Shown in pieces: positions 27,360 through 33,875 of a stretch of 57,490 bases of DNA. Each line of letters begins with the position of its first letter. Positions within the stretch are counted from its first letter, which is position 1. The translations under genes and the position numbers were made by a program. The notes beneath the pieces are model-generated. The model worked only from the letters and a program-made list of their open reading frames with translations, did not search any database and was not told the DNA's origin. Source of the DNA: Bacillota bacterium (GTDB taxonomy: Bacteria > Bacillota > Clostridia > Christensenellales > Pumilibacteraceae); contig WRAP01000013.1 in assembly GCA_009780135.1 (NCBI GenBank), positions 1 to 57,490 on the forward strand, in the 5' to 3' direction.

Positions 27360-28418
27360 ATGCAATTTAAAAACACAAACAATTTAGGCGAGCCAAAATC
27401 TAATGTTAAAAATGCTCATAGAATAATTAAAGTGTGGGACGATGTGGGTATTGCAAAAGCTAGGAAAGCACCTGCTATAGCGCAAATTATTTTTGGTGCA
27501 ATTTTTGGTGGTGGATTTTTAACGCTAGCCATCTTAGATATTTTAGTATTTAGATTTGCATTTATTAGTATGATAGCTTTTTTATTTATGGGCGGATTGG
27601 GCATTGTTATAGTAGTAGGTCAAATAATTCAGCTACGTGAAACTATAGTTTTTAGCAAAAACGGCATAGAAGTAAAGTCCTTTAATAAAAGGCGGTTTGT
27701 TTTAGAGTGGCAAAATCTAGAAATAGTGGATTTTTTAGGGAGTGGTTGTATAAATGCTCAAGGACAAAGAGTTTCGCAAATTATTGTTTTTAGAACAGGA
27801 AAGAAAAAAATAAAACTTGAGTTTAACGAAACACAACTTGTCGATTTATTAGAGCTAACAAATACCTTTTATCCTATTTTAGATAGAGTAAAAGAATTAG
27901 TAACAACAGAGGATAGAGTAAAAAGAGAATTTAGGGCATCAAGTGCTGTGTGGGTATTGAAAATTATTGGTCTTATATTATTTTTGCCGTTTGCTTTTAT
28001 ATTTATGTTATTCGCTCGAACAGAATTAGACTTTAGACCAACACTACAAAACACAACTGAGTTTGCTTCTGTTGTAGAGCGGATAGATTTAGATATTCGT
28101 AGAATTTGGGTAGAAGATTACGATTTTGAACTACTTGTGCAAGGTTATAGATTTGCTGATTTTAGTTTAGCTGATATAGAAGTAGGAGATATAATTGTTT
28201 TTAGAGTTTTTACTAATGAAATAGGTTTTGACGATTGGATTTTTTTGCCGTTTTTAGAAATAAATGGCGAGGTTCTGATTACATTAGACGCATTTAATCA
28301 AGCTATAAATCGTCCAATAGCTATAATAATGGCTGAAAGAGGTGCTATTGTATTAGCGTTGTTCGTACTTATTTGTGGATTTTTTATATTAGCTAGAAAA
28401 AACTCAGAAAAGAACTAA
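27360..28418 (+). CDS. Four-helix membrane protein with PH-like domain, possible -1 frameshift product
   Basis: 352 residues. Two helices near the N terminus (about 38-60 and 62-84), a PH-like beta domain (about 90-170: TIVFSKNGIEVKSFNKRR, LEWQNLEIVDFLG, KKKIKLEF), a helix (about 197-218), a second soluble domain (about 225-310) and a last helix (about 322-344). Translation appears leaderless. The stop follows a canonical slippery heptamer A_AAA_AAC at 28397-28403, exactly in the X_XXY_YYZ register. A -1 shift there replaces the last residues by a 50-codon, very acidic tail ending at 28555 (features FIDEWDWQDME). This could be programmed frameshifting or a plain one-base mutation. No known protein family beyond the bPH-like fold. 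Confidence 0.7.
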   Translation: MQFKNTNNLGEPKSNVKNAHRIIKVWDDVGIAKARKAPAIAQIIFGAIFGGGFLTLAILDILVFRFAFISMIAFLFMGGLGIVIVVGQIIQLRETIVFSKNGIEVKSFNKRRFVLEWQNLEIVDFLGSGCINAQGQRVSQIIVFRTGKKKIKLEFNETQLVDLLELTNTFYPILDRVKELVTTEDRVKREFRASSAVWVLKIIGLILFLPFAFIFMLFARTELDFRPTLQNTTEFASVVERIDLDIRRIWVEDYDFELLVQGYRFADFSLADIEVGDIIVFRVFTNEIGFDDWIFLPFLEINGEVLITLDAFNQAINRPIAIIMAERGAIVLALFVLICGFFILARKNSEKN

Positions 28419-28555
28419 CTGCTTTTAAAAATAAAATTGCTCCCGAAGTAATCGCTTCATTAGAAAAAGCACAAGAAGTAGAGAGAATAGAGAAAACGGA
28501 GGAACAAGAGGCAATGGAATTTATTGACGAGTGGGATTGGCAAGATATGGAATAA
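28397..28555 (+). other. Slippery heptamer and open -1 frame tail
   Basis: A_AAA_AAC lies in frame at 28397-28403. The -1 frame runs from 28403 to TAA at 28553-28555, 50 codons, with no start codon of its own except an ATG 13 codons from the end. The peptide is highly charged, as expected for a cytoplasmic tail after the preceding membrane helix. No hairpin stimulator is obvious. Confidence 0.55.
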
Positions 28556-28561
28556 ATTCTA

Positions 28562-28578
28562 GGACACTCTAGGTGTCC
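28562..28578. repeat. Short REP-like palindrome
   Basis: GGACAC, five bases, GTGTCC, followed by CGC. It resembles the GTCCCGC end of the palindromes inside the next gene. Confidence 0.5.
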
Positions 28579-28588
28579 CGCATTTTAT

Positions 28589-29338
28589 ATGCAGATTACT
28601 CTTAAAAACATTTCAAAGGATTATGACGGGCTAATCGGAGCAATAAACGGTGTTGATTTAACAATAAATAACGGCGATATTTTTGTATTGCTGGGGCAAA
28701 TCGGTAGTGGTAAAACCACGCTTTGTAGACTTATAGCAGGATTAGAAGTTCCAAGCGAAGGCGAGATTTTTTTTGATGGGGTAGCGGGGGATAGCGTTTC
28801 AATAAAAGAGCGTGATATTTGCTACATTGGCGATAGTTGCGGATTGCTAAAAGGCAAGACAATAGAAAAAAGCATAATTTACGGATTAAAGCTACGAAAA
28901 ATACCAAAAGAGGAAATTAGTAGTAGGCTAAAAAAAGCTTCACAAATGCTAGGCTTGTGTAACTGGCTAAAGACTAAGCCTAGCAAAAAAAAACCTCTAC
29001 CATCCGAAATTCAAGTCAAAGCATTCCTAGCAAGAGCATTGGTACGAAAACCAAAAATCATAATATTTGATGATTTGCTTTTGGGAATGTATGAGCAAGC
29101 GGAACGCCCAAGAGTGCGTTCCATACGAGAGAGCGATATGAGTTTTGTAGGGGACGCCGAAGATGGCGTCCCGCAAAACGAAACTAATAAAAATCAATTA
29201 TTACATTTAATTTGTTCTACAATAAAATCCTTATCCGCAACAACTATTTTTGTTACAAGCGACAATTTTCAAGCACAGCTTTTTGCAAATGAATTTCAAA
29301 CAGAATACAAAACATTAACAAACGGCATACTACAATAA
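28589..29338 (+). CDS. Degenerate ABC-type ATPase with repeat-derived insertion
   Basis: 249 residues with an ABC nucleotide-binding fold. Walker A is intact (GQIGSGKTT, about 32-40), but the other motifs are eroded: no Q-loop glutamine (CYIGDSCGLL), signature LPSEIQ instead of LSGGQ, Walker B IIIFDD with Asp for the catalytic Glu, and VTSD with Ser for the H-loop His. About 30 extra residues after Walker B (about 171-200) are encoded by two palindromic repeats. It should bind nucleotide but probably hydrolyses it poorly. No permease with membrane helices lies next to it; the upstream neighbour is the PH-like membrane protein and the downstream one, overlapping by one base, is a cysteine-rich small protein. 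No ribosome site is seen. Confidence 0.75.
   Translation: MQITLKNISKDYDGLIGAINGVDLTINNGDIFVLLGQIGSGKTTLCRLIAGLEVPSEGEIFFDGVAGDSVSIKERDICYIGDSCGLLKGKTIEKSIIYGLKLRKIPKEEISSRLKKASQMLGLCNWLKTKPSKKKPLPSEIQVKAFLARALVRKPKIIIFDDLLLGMYEQAERPRVRSIRESDMSFVGDAEDGVPQNETNKNQLLHLICSTIKSLSATTIFVTSDNFQAQLFANEFQTEYKTLTNGILQ
29101..29174. repeat. Two REP-like palindromes inside the ABC ATPase gene
   Basis: GGAACGC/GCGTTCC (29101-29107 and 29116-29122) and GGGACGCC/GGCGTCCC (29151-29158 and 29165-29172). The second, as TGTAGGGGACGCC...CCCGC, belongs to the same type as the apgM repeat. Both leave the frame open. Confidence 0.75.
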
Positions 29339-29493
29339 TGACAATTAAACAGAAACAATGTGCTAATTGCAGTAGAGCATCTGATCCGGCAACTTTAATG
29401 TATTGCAACGACTGTAACAGTATCGTTTGCCAAAATTGCGCTAACGAATGTGCTATGTGTGTTTGCTTTGGAGATTTTAAATATTATAGTTGA
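29338..29493 (+). CDS. 51-residue cysteine-rich zinc-finger-like protein
   Basis: A small gene whose ATG shares one base with the stop of the ABC ATPase gene (TAATG), a sign of coupled translation. It has nine cysteines at about 8, 11, 23, 26, 31, 34, 38, 41 and 43, arranged as CxxC pairs (CANC, CNDC, CQNC, CAMCVC). This would suit two zinc sites in a B-box- or RING-like knot. No His, no membrane segment, no signal. The regular CxxC spacing and the overlap make chance unlikely. The partner may be the ATPase or the PH-like protein; function unknown. Confidence 0.65.
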   Translation: MTIKQKQCANCSRASDPATLMYCNDCNSIVCQNCANECAMCVCFGDFKYYS

Positions 29494-29587
29494 ATTAACA
29501 ATAAATAATATTCTCAAAATAAAATTAACGATTTTTTTTACTTAAAAAAATCTTGTCGAAAATCATCTAAAAAATTCAAAAAAGTGT

Positions 29588-29616
29588 TTGCATTATTTAT
29601 CCTAATATGATATTAT
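29588..29616 (+). promoter_or_regulatory. Promoter of tRNA-Thr
   Basis: TTGCAT (29588-29593), 17 bases, TATTAT (29611-29616), with the tRNA 5' end at 29659. Confidence 0.6.
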
Positions 29617-29658
29617 GCTTTCTGTTGCTTCTATTTTTGCAACACTTTATAATGCTTT

Positions 29659-29733
29659 GCTGGTGTAGCTCAATGGCAGAGCAACTGATTTGTAATCAGT
29701 AGGTTGCGGGTTCAAATCCCATCACCAGCTCCA
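29659..29733 (+). tRNA. tRNA-Thr(UGU)
   Basis: Acceptor GCTGGTG/CACCAGC, D-arm GCTCAATGGCAGAGC, anticodon stem CTGAT/ATCAG with loop TTTGTAA (anticodon TGT), T-arm with GGTTCAAATCC, and encoded CCA at 29731-29733. It marks the left edge of an accessory island. Confidence 0.96.
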
Positions 29734-29768
29734 CATATCTCCTGTCTTTTGTCAGGGGTAAAAACAAC

Positions 29769-29797
29769 AAAAATAGCCTTATTATAGGGCTATTTTT
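29769..29797 (+). terminator. Terminator after tRNA-Thr
   Basis: AAAAATAGCC and GGCTATTTTT pair around a nine-base loop. Confidence 0.85.
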
Positions 29798-29827
29798 GCT
29801 TTATATGGGGTTTTGGCACTTTTGTGA

Positions 29828-29949
29828 GTAGGGTTGACCAGACTTGAACCACACCAAATACCCTTGACTTTTTGCAGTAGAAAGGATTTTTTGGCTTTTT
29901 TGGGGTAGACCCGATTTGAACCTAGAGGGCAGACCAGACTTGAACTATT
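29828..29949 (-). repeat. Three T-arm-like direct repeats beside tRNA-Thr
   Basis: On the minus strand, three degenerate copies of RGTTCAARTCKGGTC, each followed by a pyrimidine-rich WRCCCY tail, at about 29828-29848, 29905-29925 and 29929-29949. They resemble the 3' half of tRNAs and may be remnants of attachment sites. Confidence 0.5.
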
Positions 29950-30246
29950 TGAGTATTTTTAGGTACTTTCAGCCACATTTGTAAATACATAATCAATTCA
30001 CTACTCTCAAACACCCTGTGTTACATTCTTTGCCCCGTTGTGCCGCTTTGTATCACCAACTAGACAAACCGATAAGGACCTCATGAAGTATTCGCCACTT
30101 AACAGATTTGAGCGCCTTTTTCACCATTTGCAAAATATGGCGTATTTTGACTTGTGTTTTGCAAATATATTTAGTATAATTAGCTTGTGTCTATTTCAAA
30201 TAGACAGATTTTCACTTGTCTTAAAATTAATGCAAAGGAGGTTGCC
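29950..30246 (+). promoter_or_regulatory. Intergenic with promoter and perfect operator-like palindrome
   Basis: No gene is seen. TTGTGT (30152-30157), 17 bases, TATAAT (30175-30180) forms a promoter. A 19-base palindrome with arms TGTCTATTT and AAATAGACA and a central C (30188-30206) sits at the expected transcription start. AGGAGG at about 30237-30242 serves the ATG at 30247. Confidence 0.6.
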
Positions 30247-30906
30247 ATGGATTGGATAATGTTTGTAGTAGGAATAGCAAGCGGACTAATAAGTTCGACC
30301 ATTGTTATAATTATCCACGGAACTATTAAAGGGTGGATAAAGCCATTCCAAAAATTTGTTCCCGCAAATATCAGAAAAAGTATTAAGTGGGAATATAAAA
30401 ATCATAGAAAAGCAGAAAAAAGCATTGCAGCAGATATAAAAACCTCGGAGACAATGAGAGTTTTTTGTTTAAAAGGTGCGACCTTTTGTAATGAATATAT
30501 TTCTCGAACTAAAATTCCTTATAAGACCCTACATGAGAATGCGAGCATAAAACAAAGATATTTAATTTCCTGCCCAGAAAATCCGTATATTTCAAGGAGG
30601 GCGGAGGAGCTTAGTGAAAATTGTCAAGATTATAAAAATGCAATTAACACTTGCATCAATCACCTTGAAAAAGAAAATAAGGCAAGTGCAACGAAAGTAG
30701 CATTTTCATTACATCAAGAAGTAGTGAGATTTAGATTATATATTTTCGATAAAAATTTATACTTGTCGTATCAGCCAACGGATGCAAAAGGAAGTGATTG
30801 CCCTGTTCAAAAATATCCTAAGGAGTCATCAGGGTATAAAGCATTAAAAGATTATTTTGATGCACTATGGCTTCAGTACAGCGGAGAGAAAATTGACATA
30901 GAATAG
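30247..30906 (+). CDS. Single-helix membrane protein with soluble sensor-like domain
   Basis: 219 residues from the ATG with a strong AGGAGG site; a frame extending 20 codons upstream crosses the operator palindrome and has no ribosome site. An N-terminal helix (about 4-27) anchors a cytoplasmic domain of about 180 residues. The domain has a strand-rich pattern (ETMRVFCLKGATFCNEY, QRYLISCPEN, FRLYIFDKNLYLSYQPTD, YKALKDYFDALW) that resembles PLD-like or DUF5919-type domains found near mobile-element regulators. This resemblance is from memory and weak. A charged linker (about 45-65) follows the helix. First gene of the island transcript. Confidence 0.6.
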   Translation: MDWIMFVVGIASGLISSTIVIIIHGTIKGWIKPFQKFVPANIRKSIKWEYKNHRKAEKSIAADIKTSETMRVFCLKGATFCNEYISRTKIPYKTLHENASIKQRYLISCPENPYISRRAEELSENCQDYKNAINTCINHLEKENKASATKVAFSLHQEVVRFRLYIFDKNLYLSYQPTDAKGSDCPVQKYPKESSGYKALKDYFDALWLQYSGEKIDIE

Positions 30907-30943
30907 GTGGTTTAATAGGTGGTTTAAAATGTCAGGAGAAAAT

Positions 30944-31528
30944 ATGATTGATTTAGTAATTATAACTGGAACTTCCGCAAGCGGAAAATCATTTTTACTT
31001 TCTAATTATAAATTTTTTGGAGAGCAGTATTCGATTATACAAAAAAGGACAAGTCGTTCTTCAAGAAAAGATGAGGAACAGAACAGTAATTTTGAGTTCA
31101 TTTTTGACTGCTCCCAGCAAGAAGTTTTGGCATGTGAATATAATTATACTTTTCGTGGTGAATATTATGGTTTCAATTCTACTGCAATTGATGATCAAAT
31201 AGCTACGGGCAAAATACCAATGATAATAATTCGCAGAGTAGATGAAATTAAAAAACTCAAGGAAAAATATAAAGGCGCAGTGGCAATATTATGTATTTCA
31301 TGTTTTGATCGTCCAAAAAAACTGCTGAAATATTTAGTGCGTGAGAAAGGAAAGCCTGCTGTGGAATGTGAAGCTAGAGTCTTTGGAGACGATGAAATTA
31401 GAATTAAAATGGAATATGAACGCAACATAGATATTTTTGATCTAGTATTAGTAAATAATTACGACACATCATTTTTAGAGAAGGTTAAAAGTTTTCTTGA
31501 TAAAAGTGTTATGGAAAAAAATAAATGA
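30944..31528 (+). CDS. Guanylate-kinase-like P-loop protein
   Basis: 194 residues from the ATG at 30944, chosen because CAGGAG lies five bases before it; an upstream ATG at 30929 would overlap that site. The P-loop is GTSASGKS (about 8-15). The order of elements follows guanylate kinase: KRTSRSSRKDE (the TTR.PR...E segment), FRGEYYGF (G.YYGT), a strand PMIIIRR, then AILCISCF with a lid-like RPKKL. It diverges at key nucleobase-contact positions, so a nucleotide kinase acting on another substrate, or a regulatory relative, is possible. Its stop overlaps the next start (ATGA). Second gene of the island operon. Confidence 0.6.
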   Translation: MIDLVIITGTSASGKSFLLSNYKFFGEQYSIIQKRTSRSSRKDEEQNSNFEFIFDCSQQEVLACEYNYTFRGEYYGFNSTAIDDQIATGKIPMIIIRRVDEIKKLKEKYKGAVAILCISCFDRPKKLLKYLVREKGKPAVECEARVFGDDEIRIKMEYERNIDIFDLVLVNNYDTSFLEKVKSFLDKSVMEKNK

Positions 31529-31986
31529 AAACAACCGATCAGTACGAAAAAGAGTTCTTGGATGTAGTTGACAAGAATGGAATAAGAACTGGAATTGTAA
31601 AGTCTAGAAGACAAGTTCAAAAGGAGAAAGGCTGGGATATCCAAACGGCTTTAAAGAGAAAAGCTGCTGCGGATATTATTGTAGGTGATGTTGCGAGTGA
31701 TGAACTTAGCGGTAGACTTATTGAAGCGGTTAGGATTGCTCCAAGTGCTGTCAATCGTCAACCGTGGTTAATCGAAAAGACAGACGATAAGTACTACTTT
31801 TACTTAAAAAAATCCAGCAATCCACTTGACTTTATAATAGGCGATATGCGTAATATTGATTTTGGAATTGCTATTGCACATTTGTTTGTATCGGCAAAAG
31901 CAGAAGGATTTAATACTGAGTTTAACTTTGTAGGCAATGATAACGGCAAGCATAAATTTATTGCGGGAGTGAGAGTGTGGAAGTAA
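31525..31986 (+). CDS. Chimeric gene: Nudix N terminus joined to nitroreductase C terminus
   Basis: 153 residues. Residues about 9-36 (FLDVVDKNGIRTGIVKSRRQ) match the beginning of Nudix hydrolases of the isopentenyl-diphosphate-isomerase-like group. From about residue 67 the sequence instead follows the C-terminal half of TM-type nitroreductases (LIEAVRIAPSAVNRQPWLI, then NIDFGIAIAHLFVSAKAEG). Neither the Nudix box nor the N-terminal FMN-contact region is present, so the product is probably not an active enzyme of either kind. It looks like a deletion fusion. The start overlaps the previous stop by four bases. Confidence 0.55.
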   Translation: MKTTDQYEKEFLDVVDKNGIRTGIVKSRRQVQKEKGWDIQTALKRKAAADIIVGDVASDELSGRLIEAVRIAPSAVNRQPWLIEKTDDKYYFYLKKSSNPLDFIIGDMRNIDFGIAIAHLFVSAKAEGFNTEFNFVGNDNGKHKFIAGVRVWK

Positions 31987-32551
31987 AAGCACAAGATTGC
32001 TCGTTTCCTAAAAAGGAATGCAAGAATAATGGTAATTGCGAACCTTGCCGAATTAAGCATAAGATGGCGGGGAATTTGCCATATTGCTTGATAGAGAAAA
32101 CTTTAAGTTTTGACAGCAACGGCGTGAGTATATCCTACACAAAAAGTGGCGATTGGCAACCCCTAATCTTTGTGCATGGCAATATGGGCAGCAATCAATT
32201 CTTTAAGGATTGCCCAAAACTGTTTAAGGGCTATACAGTATGCCAGATAGCAGAAGTCATGGGAAGTCGGACAAAGTAAAACGATTACATTACGATGAAA
32301 TGGCGGAGGATATTGTAAATTTAATTAGGCACAAGGGATTAGATAAAGCGGAGCAGAAACCTATCGTTTTCGGTTTTAGCGATGGCGGAATTATTGCACT
32401 TAAAATCGCTATGAAGTATCCAAACTTATTGGGTAAGATATTACCAGCGGGCATAAACCTAACACCAAAAGACATAAACGGTTTTTGGCGATTTATAGAC
32501 GGCAGTGGCAACCTTGCCGTCTTTTTTATTTTACGGCAATTTATATTTTGA
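31977..32551 (+). pseudogene. Alpha/beta hydrolase broken by a frameshift
   Basis: The first frame (31977-32279, GTG start) has a cysteine cluster (CSFPKKEC, CEPC) and then LIFVHGNMGSNQFF, the oxyanion strand of an alpha/beta hydrolase. The continuation is in the next frame (from 32240): DSRSHGKSD and the nucleophile elbow GFSDGG. The break falls near 32235, where one base seems missing between TVC and DSR. The C-terminal part after LTPKD is replaced by sequence that runs through a terminator, so the catalytic His is lost too. GTG overlaps the previous gene. Confidence 0.7.
32496..32526 (+). terminator. Terminator inside the 3' end of the broken hydrolase frame
   Basis: AGACGGCA (32496-32503) pairs with TGCCGTCT (32514-32521), then a T tract. 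Confidence 0.75.
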
Positions 32552-32585
32552 CTCGATAAGCCTACTTTGCTATACTATATTATAT

Positions 32586-32933
32586 ATGGATAAGCGTAGC
32601 GACAAAACAAAGCTTCTTTGGATAAAAATAATACATACCGTTATATGGGTTATTTTTGCAGCTTCAATATTCTATATATTATTTACGGGGATATTTGACA
32701 GAGTTATTTTATTTGTTTGGGTATGTATAGGCCTCGTAATATTAGAGTTCATTATTTTGTTGATATGCAAGTGGCGATGCCCGCTTACTATAATAGCAGA
32801 GAGATACACGGACAACAGGACTGTAGGCTTTGATATTTTTCTACCCTCATGGCTTGCTAAATACAACAAAACAATTTTCTCGATATTGTTTTTGATTGGC
32901 TTAGGCTTAGTATTGTGGCGGGCGTTTGCATAA
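32586..32933 (+). CDS. Small three-helix membrane protein, DUF2784-like
   Basis: 115 residues from the ATG at 32586; a frame running further upstream crosses the terminator and is not credible. Three membrane helices (about 10-32, 35-57 and 90-111). Between helices two and three is [15 protein letters not shown] followed by [11 protein letters not shown], reminiscent of DUF2784 and related small membrane proteins. No ribosome site is visible. It begins a set of three short genes (with DUF1905 and DUF3781) whose base composition is less AT-rich than the rest, possibly acquired together. Confidence 0.55.
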   Translation: MDKRSDKTKLLWIKIIHTVIWVIFAASIFYILFTGIFDRVILFVWVCIGLVILEFIILLICKWRCPLTIIAERYTDNRTVGFDIFLPSWLAKYNKTIFSILFLIGLGLVLWRAFA

Positions 32934-32943
32934 GGGCAATAAA

Positions 32944-33204
32944 ATGAAACGATACGAATTTGATGCGGTAATAAAAAAAGCGCCCGACATGGACGCGGCA
33001 TACATAGAGATACCTTTTGATGTAGTGGCGGAGTTTGGCAAAGGACGGGTCAAAGTACACGCAACCTTTGACGGCGAACCATACGAGGGCAGCCTTGTGC
33101 GGATGGGGACACCTTGTCATATAATAGGTATTCGCAAGGATATACGAGCCAAGATAAATAAACAAGCGGGCGACACAGTAAGCGTGACGATAATTGAAAG
33201 GTAA
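32944..33204 (+). CDS. DUF1905 family protein
   Basis: 86 residues that match the DUF1905 family along their whole length: [62 protein letters not shown]. It forms a small beta barrel often joined to YdeI-type domains; the biochemical role is not established. ATG at 32944, ten bases after the previous stop. Confidence 0.85.
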   Translation: MKRYEFDAVIKKAPDMDAAYIEIPFDVVAEFGKGRVKVHATFDGEPYEGSLVRMGTPCHIIGIRKDIRAKINKQAGDTVSVTIIER

Positions 33205-33213
33205 ATATAAATA

Positions 33214-33468
33214 ATGAAAGAGAAAAACGATTTACTATTAAATATAGATAATATACACACGACGCCGATGGGAGCGGAGCGGATAAGACGCAACCTTAAA
33301 TTAAGTGCCGTTGATGTTGTAGCATATTGTAAACAGCAGATACAAGGTGCGGGCGAGATAATCCGTAAGGGCAAAAACTGGTACGCATATACGGGTAGTG
33401 CAATAATAACAGTCAATGCACATAGCTTTACAATCATAACGGCACATTTGCAACCGAACGGAAAGTAA
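33214..33468 (+). CDS. DUF3781 family protein
   Basis: 84 residues. The pattern LLNIDNIHTTPMGAERIRRN, VVAYCKQQI, IIRKGKNWYAY and ITVNAHSFTIITAH is that of DUF3781, a small protein of unknown role common in Clostridia. It follows the DUF1905 gene by nine bases on the same strand. Its 3' end is followed directly by repeats of a short motif. Confidence 0.85.
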   Translation: MKEKNDLLLNIDNIHTTPMGAERIRRNLKLSAVDVVAYCKQQIQGAGEIIRKGKNWYAYTGSAIITVNAHSFTIITAHLQPNGK

Positions 33469-33564
33469 CAAGACGAAAAGTAACCCGAACGAAAAGTAAC
33501 CGTTTGCCTATGTTCATATCCTAAGTGCAAAAATAGCAAGGTGCAACCCGAACGAAAAGTAACC
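33454..33564 (+). repeat. Four copies of a CCGAACGAAAAGTAAC-type motif
   Basis: Copies lie at 33454-33469, 33471-33484 (partial), 33485-33501 and 33548-33564. The first overlaps the end of the DUF3781 gene and the rest lie in the gap before tRNA-Ser. Confidence 0.65.
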
Positions 33565-33610
33565 GAGTTTAGCAAAAATAGCGTAAATCAAGGCAAAAAG
33601 GCACAGAAAA

Positions 33611-33641
33611 ACACGACAGAACGGAGTTCGTTCTGTCGTGT
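33611..33641 (-). terminator. Strong hairpin downstream of tRNA-Ser(GGA)
   Basis: ACACGACAGAACG (33611-33623) and CGTTCTGTCGTGT (33629-33641) pair perfectly over 13 bp with a five-base loop. It is a terminator for the minus-strand tRNA, though the T tract is short. Confidence 0.65.
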
Positions 33642-33645
33642 CTTG

Positions 33646-33737
<92 letters not shown>

Positions 33738-33875
33738 AAGCAATTTTTAGAATACTATAAATAGGAGCAAGTTGTCAAAAGATATTTCTAGCTAATAGTA
33801 TCGAATAGTTGTTTAGTATAGTATAATGTGTTATACTGTTATCTTGACTTGTGACAAGACACATTTTCTAAATTT

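Noticed and set aside
33454-33564. Possible CRISPR array
   Set aside because: Repeats are 14-17 bases with unequal spacing, one is partial, and no cas genes are near.
33844-33875. A third leaderless promoter before prfA
   Set aside because: TTGACT is good but the -10 (TCTAAA) is poor and the distance to the ATG is too short.
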